Shown: positions 1-5,465 of the stretch, piece by piece | How positions within the stretch are numbered: the first letter of the stretch is position 1 | How the letters are laid out: every line of letters starts with the position of its first letter | Notes under the pieces: generated by a model | What the model was told of the DNA's origin: nothing | Seen by the model: only the letters and a program-made list of their open reading frames with translations | Databases searched by the model: none | Translations under genes and position numbers: made by a program | DNA from: Acidobacteriota bacterium | Lineage (GTDB): Bacteria > Acidobacteriota > Terriglobia > Terriglobales > Acidobacteriaceae | NCBI GenBank assembly: GCA_003224785.1 | Contig: QHZV01000111.1 | Location: forward strand, 1 to 6,858 | DNA length: 6,858 bases | Reading direction: 5' to 3'

Positions 1-731
1 TGAACGACGCCTGCGTGCTCACCCGCAAGCCCAACGTCTATGGCTCAATCTTCCGATTCGAAGGCCAGGCGAGCGTTTTTGCAACTGAAGCAGGCCCGTG
101 CTATCGCTGCTTGTATCCTGAGCCGCCACCTCCCGGGTTGGTTCCCTCGTGCGCGGAAGGCGGAGTGCTCGGAATCTTGCCGGGACTCGTAGGCATCATT
201 CAGGCGACCGAAGCCATCAAGCTGATTCTCGGCAGCGGCGATCCCCTGATCGGGCGTTTGCTTTTGGTTGACGCCCTCGCTATGAAGTTCCGCGAGCTCA
301 AGCTGCGAAAAAATCCTGATTGCCCTGCTTGCGGCAAGAATCCGACGATTACGAAATTAATTGACTACCAGGAGTTCTGCGGAATTCGCGGCGAGGAGGT
401 TGAGGCCGAGGTGACAACGTCCGAAATGCAAGTCGAAGAACTGAAGCAGCGTCTCGATCGCGGTGAGGACCTCTTCGTTCTCGACGTGCGCGAGCCGCAT
501 GAATATCAGATCTGCAATCTCGGGGGACACCTGATTCCGCTCGGCGATCTGCCCAACCGCGTGAGCGAACTCGATACCAGCAAAGAAATCGTGGCCCATT
601 GCCGCTCTGGCGTCCGCAGCGCAAAAGCCGTTAATTTCTTGCGCCAAGCCGGATTCAAGAAGGTCCACAATCTTGCTGGCGGCATTCTCGCATGGGCGGA
701 CCGTGTTGATCCAACCATGCCGAAGTACTGA
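1..731 (+). CDS. MoeB/MoeZ-type adenylyltransferase fused to a rhodanese domain (5' partial)
   Basis: This is the C-terminal part of an E1-like sulfur-carrier adenylyltransferase, which in this family activates the C-terminus of a MoaD/ThiS-like protein and passes sulfur to it for molybdopterin, thiamine or thio-amino-acid synthesis in the cytoplasm. The frame is already open at base 3 (NDACVLTRKPNVYGSIFRFEG, a MoeB core stretch), so the GTG at 15 is internal and the ATP-binding N-terminus lies off the window. Visible landmarks are the first zinc pair CYRC, the SCAEGGVLG loop with the family's conserved Cys, the helix GLVGIIQATEAIKLILG, and the second zinc pair CPAC. After a linker of about 30 residues comes a rhodanese domain with DVREPHEY and the active-site loop CRSGVRS, whose Cys codon is at 600-602. 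The gene ends PTMPKY, followed by a hairpin at 746-765. Domain identity is secure. The exact pathway (molybdopterin, thiamine or cysteine) cannot be assigned from this part alone. Confidence 0.93.
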   Translation, partial: NDACVLTRKPNVYGSIFRFEGQASVFATEAGPCYRCLYPEPPPPGLVPSCAEGGVLGILPGLVGIIQATEAIKLILGSGDPLIGRLLLVDALAMKFRELKLRKNPDCPACGKNPTITKLIDYQEFCGIRGEEVEAEVTTSEMQVEELKQRLDRGEDLFVLDVREPHEYQICNLGGHLIPLGDLPNRVSELDTSKEIVAHCRSGVRSAKAVNFLRQAGFKKVHNLAGGILAWADRVDPTMPKY

Positions 732-745
732 ATCAGAGCATGTGA

Positions 746-765
746 GTCGGACATTCGTGTCCGAC
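746..765 (+). terminator. Perfect 8-bp hairpin with TTCG loop, possible terminator or palindromic repeat
   Basis: GTCGGACA (746-753) and TGTCCGAC (758-765) are exact reverse complements separated by TTCG, a loop that makes very stable RNA tetraloops. It starts 15 bases after the stop codon of the moeB-type gene. No T-tract follows (GCGTTTGCC), so it is not a textbook intrinsic terminator. It may act as an RNA 3'-end stabiliser or be one copy of a dispersed palindromic repeat. The hairpin is seen directly; its role is inferred. Confidence 0.5.
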
Positions 766-870
766 GCGTTTGCCTGCCTGTTTGCGGCATGTTCTAGCGT
801 AAGGAGAAACTCGGATTCTTCCGTACGCGTTCTGAGACTAAAGCTTCGCATCCTCCCGCCGATAACCAGC

Positions 871-878
871 AGAGGTGA
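871..878 (+). promoter_or_regulatory. Shine-Dalgarno that selects the ATG at 881
   Basis: AGAGGTGA at 871-878 matches the anti-Shine-Dalgarno sequence well, and its AGAGG core ends 5 bases before ATG 881. A GTG at 875 in the same frame would lie inside this site, so ATG 881 is the more likely start of the downstream exported protein. Confidence 0.7.
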
Positions 879-880
879 CC

Positions 881-1237
881 ATGCGAGCGGTTGCTTGCCT
901 AATTATTTCTTCTTCGCTGGCGCTGGCGGGTGCGGAACGTGTCGTAGTCATTACCGGCGAAGTGTCTGATAGCCAGTGCGCTTTCAATGTTCATTCCAGC
1001 GGCAGCTCCCACGACGATGTCATCAAGACCAACATTCTTGGGCATACGCCCGAGGAGTGTACCCGGAGCTGCGTCCGGTTGGGTGGCAAGTATGTGCTGG
1101 TGGATAGCCTCCACAAGAAGGTCTATCACCTGGCGAACCCAGCTCTTGTGGAAGCGTTTGCGGCAAAAAAGGTGCGCATCAAGGCCATGCGGGGCGAAAA
1201 CGATGTGCTCTCGATCACTTCGGTTGAACCTCAATAG
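881..1237 (+). CDS. Small exported Cys-containing protein of unknown function
   Basis: The product is 118 residues. It opens with a signal peptide (MRAVACLIISSSLALAGA, likely cleaved near residue 18), so the mature protein of about 100 residues should be periplasmic or secreted. The mature part begins with beta strands around VVVITGEVSDSQC, then has an ECTRSC pair, then KYVLVDSLHKKVYHLAN and a Lys-rich stretch VRIKAMRGENDVLSITSVEP. This order (G-x-SDS-x-C, then CT-x-x-C followed by G-x-KYVLV and a VY strand) resembles a small secreted family I know from Acidobacteriota, possibly DUF5818-like. The family name is from memory and unchecked. The compact beta-rich pattern may be OB-like, and the cysteines could form disulfides or bind metal. 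The next gene begins directly downstream, so the two may share a transcript. Biochemical function is unknown. Confidence 0.82.
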   Translation: MRAVACLIISSSLALAGAERVVVITGEVSDSQCAFNVHSSGSSHDDVIKTNILGHTPEECTRSCVRLGGKYVLVDSLHKKVYHLANPALVEAFAAKKVRIKAMRGENDVLSITSVEPQ

Positions 1238-1238
1238 A

Positions 1239-2309
1239 ATGCCTCGTCAACAAATCAGCTCAATCTGCAGGAACGCGCACCCAGTGCGGTATTGGAAAAG
1301 CAGGCTGATGGCATGCATCGCCTACGCTTTGCTTCTGGTTCCCTTAGGTCGCGCGCAAACCTTTCGCGAGAACGCCCAGCTGATTGATTCCGTCCATGAG
1401 CTTCCTGTGGGTATGGGAGCATTGCCGGTCCCGCCAGTTCCCAGCGATAATCCGCAAACCTTGAAGAAGATCGCACTGGGGAGACGCCTGTTTTTCGACA
1501 AACAGCTCTCCGGCGATGGCAGCATTAGTTGTGGAAGCTGCCACGATCCCAAGAAGGGGCTCTCAGACGGTCGGCCTAAAGCGGTTGGTTTCATGGTGCC
1601 GCGCTGCCCCGGCGCACCCCCAGCATTTGGAACGCGGCTTACAACTCCTCTCAATTCTGGGACGGACGCGCTACTACGCTCGAAGAACAGGCGACTGGCC
1701 CCATGTCCTCGCCGAACGAAATGAATTCCCCCGCAGAGGTTGACCTCACGCGGCGGCTCGATACGAATCCTTATTACCAGGGCGCATTTTGGAGCGTCTT
1801 CGGCGAGAATCCTACCCTAAAAGACGTGGCTAAAGCCTTAGCTGCGTTCGAACGAACGCTGGTAGCCAGAAATTCCAGGTTTGATCGCTATGCCCGAGGC
1901 GACAAGCGAGCGTTGACTGAGCACGAAAAAAATAGCCTAGTTGTTTTTGTGGGCAAAGGACGTTGCGCCCGCTGCCATGACGGGCCCAATTTCACCGATA
2001 ATAAATTTCAAAATATCGGCATCGGCCTGCAAGACGATCAGGGCCGCTCTTCCACTCACCGGCGCAGAAAGTGATCGCGGTGCATTCAAAACTCCAGGCC
2101 TGCGCAACGTTGAATTACATGCTCCCTACATGCACGATGGAAGTCTTCCCACGCTTCGCGCAGTGATTGACTATTACGATCGCGGAGGCGGACCGAGGCC
2201 CGGCAAGTCCCCCTTCTTGATGAAAATCGGATTGACTGAAGGTGAGAAGCGAGACTTGGTCAGCTTTTTGCTCTCGCTGACGGACACTCCAGCGGCTAGG
2301 ACGCGCTGA
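1239..2309 (+). pseudogene. Di-heme cytochrome c peroxidase / MauG-family gene with two frameshifts
   Basis: The family consists of exported di-heme enzymes that reduce hydrogen peroxide or carry out related oxidations. The reading begins at ATG 1239, or at ATG 1308 just before the hydrophobic segment ACIAYALLLVPLGRAQ; GGAAAAG at 1294-1300 slightly favours 1308. The first heme site is CGSCH (codons 1530-1544), in the family context LGRRLFFDKQLSGDGSISC. The second is CARCH (1964-1978), followed by [14 protein letters not shown]. The C-terminal hallmark is [13 protein letters not shown], then [13 protein letters not shown] and VIDYYDRGG. Three pieces in two frames are needed. After AVGF the frame changes at 1589-1591, where one base seems missing in a T run (continuing HGAALPRRTPSIWNAAY). 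Near 2046-2058 it changes back, as if one base were inserted (DDQGR, then [11 protein letters not shown]). Neither change is in frame, so no intact enzyme is predicted. All key motifs remain, which fits recent decay or sequencing error. Confidence 0.85.
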
Positions 2310-2347
2310 CCTTTTCCAGGGCCCGCGTTCCCTATGAGAGCGGAACA

Positions 2348-2464
2348 CTATGCGGACTTCTTCGGCGCTGCGAATTCGATAATCTGGCCTCGATCGGAGG
2401 TCGTGCCCCACTTCGCTTTCGGGCGAAAATCTTTCGGAATATAAAACTCGATTACTTTTGCCAT
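2348..2464 (-). CDS. 38-residue conserved small protein (MAKVIEFY family)
   Basis: Read on the minus strand, ATG at 2464-2462 opens a 38-residue protein starting MAKVIEFYIPKDFRPKAKW and ending IIEFAAPKKSA, with TAG at 2350-2348. It is basic, with two short IEF beta-like motifs and no signal peptide or membrane segment. I recognise the pattern MAKVIEFY-(I/V)-P-K-x-F ... RG-x-(V/I)-IEF ... KKSA as a very short protein seen repeatedly in Acidobacteriota; this is from memory and not searched. A good ribosome binding site precedes it. It is convergent with the peroxidase gene and divergent from the first receiver gene. Function is unknown; it could be cytoplasmic and bind nucleic acid or a partner protein, but nothing here proves that. 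Confidence 0.78.
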   Translation of the reverse strand: MAKVIEFYIPKDFRPKAKWGTTSDRGQIIEFAAPKKSA

Positions 2465-2470
2465 GGCTCG

Positions 2471-2480
2471 TCTCCCCTTT
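2471..2480 (-). promoter_or_regulatory. Ribosome binding site for the 38-residue protein
   Basis: On the minus strand AAAGGGGAGA precedes the ATG at 2464 with 6 bases between them. This purine-rich match, together with the conserved-looking product, supports the small gene being real. Confidence 0.65.
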
Positions 2481-2625
2481 TTCCCCACAGTCCCAACCCC
2501 TGCCTCTTCTTTAACAAACACTAACCGGGCGCGAAAGTCGCAATCTGGGAACCTCTACGCAGCCATCCTGATTCAAGTTTCCTGGCCATTTGCCGATGCT
2601 TCTCTCTGCTGGGGAAAAAGCGAGC

Positions 2626-3021
2626 ATGAATGTTTTGATTGTGGAAGACAGCCGTTTTCTCCGCGTCTCAAATGAGCGCGCCCTGTAGCATGCGGGATAT
2701 AACGTGATCACTGCCGCTGATGGGGAGGAAGGACTGCGTCTAGCGCTCGAACGTAAGCCTGATCTGGTTGTTCTCGATCTTATGCTCCCCAAATTGCCCG
2801 GTTACGAAGTGCTTCGCGAACTTCGCAACCATCGGGAGACCGCGAAAATTCCGGTGATGATAGTGAGCAGCCTCCCCCAATCGAGCGATCAGAAACTGCT
2901 CGACGATGGCGCAACCTCCTACTTCGAGAAAGCCGGATTGATGTTGGATCGAGGGGCCGACCTCTTCGTGCAAAATGTGCGCAAAATACTTTCACAGTCC
3001 AAAGCGGCCGCTTTCCGATAG
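2626..3021 (+). pseudogene. CheY-like single-domain response regulator with in-frame TAG
   Basis: From ATG 2626 (GGGGA at 2611-2615 upstream) the frame reads as a complete receiver except for TAG at 2686-2688, codon 21 (NERAL-stop-HAGYNV). Counting through the stop, the receiver landmarks are all present: acidic pair E7-D8 in LIVEDSR, phospho-acceptor D51 in VVLDLMLPK, S81 in MIVSSLP, and K102 in YFEKAG. The usual Lys-Pro after beta-5 is Lys-Ala here. Reading past the stop, the total is 131 codons and there is no output domain. The downstream paralog at 3087 has Val at the stop position and Lys next, and a single change from CAG, AAG or GAG would give TAG. A restart at GTG 2704 would lose beta-1 and the acidic pair and probably not work as a phospho-receiver. 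It may be a nonsense pseudogene, a sequencing error, or less likely a readthrough case. Confidence 0.8.
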
Positions 3022-3078
3022 TCTCGAGCATCAAGCTCCGGCCAGATATTGCCGATCTAAAACGAGACTCAAAAAAAA

Positions 3079-3085
3079 GAGGAAG
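3079..3085 (+). promoter_or_regulatory. Ribosome binding site selecting TTG start at 3087
   Basis: GAGGAAG at 3079-3085 follows an A-run and lies directly upstream of TTG 3087. The GAGG core ends 4 bases before the TTG. The paralog upstream has ATG at the aligned position (MNVLIV versus MNILIV), which supports TTG as the true start. Confidence 0.65.
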
Positions 3086-3086
3086 C

Positions 3087-3446
3087 TTGAATATTCTGAT
3101 CGTTGACGATAGCCGGCTGCTTCGCCTGAGCAATGAGCGCACGCTGGTGAAGGCCGGGCACAACGTCACATCTGCCGAGGACGGAGAAGCGGGCCTTCGT
3201 CTGGCCCTTGAAAATAAGCCTGATATCATCGTCCTCGACATGATGCTGCCGAAATTGTCGGGTCCGGACGTCTTGCGAGCCCTGCGTCAGAATCCCGACA
3301 CATCGAACATTCCCGTGCTGGTCCTCTCGGGACTGCCGCAATGCAACGAAAGCAAACTGATCAGCGAGGGCGCGACCGCCTACTTTCAGAAGTCCGGCTT
3401 GCTGGTTGAAAACGGCCCCAGTCAGGCTGCTGCCGCAGGCCGCTGA
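3087..3446 (+). CDS. CheY-like single-domain response regulator (intact paralog, TTG start)
   Basis: This is a 119-residue receiver with no output domain, expected to be a cytoplasmic phospho-signalling protein acting through protein contacts. The landmarks are D7-D8 in LIVDDSR, phospho-acceptor D51 in IVLDMMLPK, S81 in LVLSGLP, and K102 in YFQKSG. As in its neighbour, the Lys is not followed by Pro. It closely matches the upstream receiver throughout (SNER-x-L, DGE-x-GLRLALE-x-KPD, LPKL, GAT-x-YF), so the pair looks like a tandem duplication. The C-terminus diverges: after LLVENG it ends SQAAAAGR about a dozen residues earlier than the paralog, so the last helix (alpha-5) is short or altered. 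No histidine kinase is visible nearby, so the input and target are unknown. Confidence 0.88.
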   Translation: MNILIVDDSRLLRLSNERTLVKAGHNVTSAEDGEAGLRLALENKPDIIVLDMMLPKLSGPDVLRALRQNPDTSNIPVLVLSGLPQCNESKLISEGATAYFQKSGLLVENGPSQAAAAGR

Positions 3447-3499
3447 ATCCGCCAAAAACAATCCACAGCAATGTTGGTGTTAGATTCTTAACTGTCGCC

Positions 3500-4932
3500 A
3501 TGAAAGACCTCGCTTCCTGGGCGCTTAATGCGGCCACGCAACTCGGCGCAACCTATGCTGATGTCCGCATCGCGAGTGATCGCAGCCGTGCCCTCGCCAC
3601 TAAGAATGGAAAAATCGCCAATGCTTCGGATTCACAGTCGCTCGGCATGAGCGTGCGTGTGATTGTGGACGGCGCCTGGGGCTTCGCATCGTCAGCCGAA
3701 CTTGCCCATTCATCGGTCGAAGCCACCGCAGCACGGGCCGTTGAGATTGCGAAGGCTTCGGCACAGGTGAAGCAGAGTGATGTGGCGCTCGTGCCGGAGA
3801 AAGCCGTCACCGCGGAATGGACGACGCCGCACAAGATCGATCCGTTCTCGATTTCGATCGAACAAAACCTCGCTCTCCTGATGAAGATTGACGCCGAACT
3901 ACGTTCCGTACCCGGAGTGACGCTGGCGGAAGCGAACATGAATTTCCGGCGCGAGGAACAGTGGTTCCTTTCCTCGGAAGGCGCGGACATTCATCAGACG
4001 AAAGTCACGACCGGCGCGGGATATGTCGCCTATGCCTTTGCCGGCACCGAAATCCAGAAGCGCTCCTACCCTACTTCGTTCGGTGGCCAGTGGCAAAACA
4101 AAGGCTATGAACTGATTGATGAGTTGAAGCTGGTTGAGAACGCGCGCCGAATCGGCGAAGAAGCTGTCGCGCTGCACAAGGCCGATCAGTGCCCCGAAGG
4201 CACGTTCGATATCATCTTGGAAAGCTCGCAGCTTGGGTTGCAGATCCACGAATCCGTGGGGCATCCCATCGAACTCGATCGCGTCCTCGGGATGGAAGCG
4301 AACTTCGCCGGGACCTCCTTTCTAACTCTGGAAAAGTTGCGCGTCCTGAAATATGGCAGCGAGATGGTTAACGTCGTCGCCGACGCGCGGCAGGAACATG
4401 GCCCGGGCCTGGGCACATTCGGCTTCGATGACGAAGGTGTCGCAGCGCAATGTACACCGATCATCACGAACGGCTTGTTTACCGGTTACTTGAGTTCGCG
4501 CGAAACCGCTTCGTTGATTGGATTAAATCGATCAGGCGGAACTTTACGCGCTGAAGGATGGAACCGTTTCCCGGCGAGAAGCCGCTGACATTCGAGCAGC
4601 TCATTGCTTCCACCGATCACGCAATTTTGTTTCAGACCAACCGGTCGTGGTCCATTGACGACAAGCGTTACAACTTTCAGTTCGGCACCGAAATTGGATG
4701 GGAGATCAAGAACGGCAAGCGAGTCCGCATGCTGAAGAATCCATCCTACAGCGGATTCACGACTGGATTCTGGAATTCGATGGATGCGATCTGTTCCCGC
4801 GATGAGTGGAGCCTCTGGGGGACTCCAAATTGCGGCAAGGGACAGCCGCAGCAGGTAATGGGCACCGGACACGGCGCAGCGCCAGCGAGATTTCGGGGAG
4901 GCAAGGTGGGGAGTGCGTATAAGGGAACGTAG
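3500..4932 (+). pseudogene. tldD: TldD metallopeptidase subunit, split by an internal deletion/frameshift
   Basis: TldD and TldE form a cytoplasmic zinc peptidase that degrades unfolded peptides and in E. coli matures microcin B17; TldD carries the metal site. Reading from ATG 3500 (MKDLASWALNAATQLGATYADVR), the N-terminal PmbA/TldD domain and the zinc motif HESVGH (codons 4247-4264, His 250 and His 255) are intact. The frame then runs into TGA at 4586-4588. The rest continues in another frame from about 4561 (EPFPGEKPLTFEQLIAS) to TAG at 4932, with family motifs NRSWSIDDKRYNFQFG, the likely third zinc ligand Cys in TPNCGKGQP (4831-4833), and GTGHGAAPARF. Between RAEGWNRFP and GEKPL a segment that I remember as roughly LIRMTN plus several residues is missing, so this is a deletion of about 40 bases and not just one indel. 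As written, only a truncated protein lacking the Cys ligand would be made. No convincing ribosome binding site is seen before 3500. Confidence 0.88.
4560..4573 (+). other. Deletion junction in tldD readable in both frames
   Basis: The 14 bases GGAACCGTTTCCCG translate as part of W-N-R-F-P in the upstream frame and E-P-F-P-G in the downstream frame, both of which fit the protein on their own side. This is what recombination between two short direct repeats, leaving one copy, would produce. The parental second copy is inferred and not seen. Confidence 0.55.
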
Positions 4933-5443
4933 ACGGAAAAGCAGGCAAGTGTCCATTGCAGGGTCCGGCGGCCTAAGAGGCAGCGGGATTCTACCAATCA
5001 TTCTTATTGTGCTGCTTTCATCCTCGTCCTTGGCGCAGGTTGTGAAGCTTAAGCTGATCGACGCAAGCGGACACGCTGTTCCAAACCGCGCCGTATCGAT
5101 CACGTTGGTCTACGATAACGGCGCAGCCCCGAGTGGGAGCGAGCCAACGATACTTCGTTCCCAAACCGATGGTAAAGGGGAAGCTCAATTGACTCTCCCC
5201 AAAGCTTTTCCGACTCGCTTAAGGGTTTGGGTCGACCTGACGAGTTCCGGACATTGGTGGTGCGTGTGTTCAGCTCTGATAGGCACGCGCGAAGTCGTGG
5301 AGAAAGGATACGTAAGCGCAAACCCTGGACCGGGGGCTGGGAGCGGACCGAGCTCCCGCAAGCCGGTGCCTGGAGAAATTCTCTTTGTAGCACGTCGCTG
5401 GAACCTGTATGAACGAATGATAGCTCCGCTGGAGAGCGGCTAG
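4913..5443 (+). CDS. Exported protein with carboxypeptidase-regulatory-like beta-sandwich domain, between tldD and tldE
   Basis: The product is 176 residues if it starts at GTG 4913, which has AAGG at 4903-4906 and a 6-base spacer. GTG 4949 in the same frame is the alternative. The N-terminus is strongly basic (RERRRKSR) and followed by the hydrophobic segment ILPIILIVLLSSSSLA, with a probable signal cleavage after residue 41, so the mature protein is expected outside the cytoplasm. Residues about 43-112 (VVKLKLIDASGHAVPNRAVS, then TDGKGEAQLTLP and LRVWVDL) have the pattern of a transthyretin-like or carboxypeptidase-regulatory-like fold. A short CVC follows, then a Gly/Pro/Ser-rich stretch (NPGPGAGSGPSSRKP) and a hydrophobic end. 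The start overlaps the last 20 bases of tldD, and tldE begins 22 bases after the stop, so the three are probably one transcript with translational coupling. A specific function is not recognised. Confidence 0.75.
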   Translation: MRIRERRRKSRQVSIAGSGGLRGSGILPIILIVLLSSSSLAQVVKLKLIDASGHAVPNRAVSITLVYDNGAAPSGSEPTILRSQTDGKGEAQLTLPKAFPTRLRVWVDLTSSGHWWCVCSALIGTREVVEKGYVSANPGPGAGSGPSSRKPVPGEILFVARRWNLYERMIAPLESG

Positions 5444-5465
5444 GGACGAGGTTACTGGAAGACCG

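Noticed and set aside
799..806. GTAAGGAG, a strong Shine-Dalgarno-like site between the moeB-type gene and the exported protein
   Set aside because: No start codon with a usable frame lies at proper spacing downstream, so it does not define a gene.
357..851. Long minus-strand open frame opposite the rhodanese domain
   Set aside because: It is antisense to a clearly recognisable rhodanese domain and shows no family pattern.
2328..2346. GTTCC ... GGAAC inverted repeat between the convergent peroxidase and small-protein genes
   Set aside because: A stem of only 5 bp with a 9-base loop and no T-tract is too weak to call a bidirectional terminator.
3020..3069. Inverted repeat AGTCTCG ... CGAGACT followed by an A-run, between the two receivers
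   Set aside because: The stem is only 7 bp with a 36-base loop, and the run is A on the plus strand, so it is not a convincing terminator or operator.
2780..3461. Minus-strand open frames opposite both receiver genes
   Set aside because: Both lie antisense to well-supported receiver domains. They look alike only because the receivers are paralogs.
3405..3482. Possible frameshift at the C-terminus of the second receiver
   Set aside because: The tail is shorter than in the paralog, but neither alternative frame gives a clear match to the paralog's last helix, so a frameshift cannot be supported.
4558..4932. ATG at 4558 as start of a separate protein
   Set aside because: The product is plainly the C-terminal half of TldD, and there is no sensible ribosome binding site. 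It is better explained as a disrupted tldD.
5426..5439. Short hairpin CCGCT-GGAG-AGCGG at the end of the inter-tldD/E gene
   Set aside because: A 5-bp stem inside the last codons without a T-tract is likely chance in GC-rich coding sequence.
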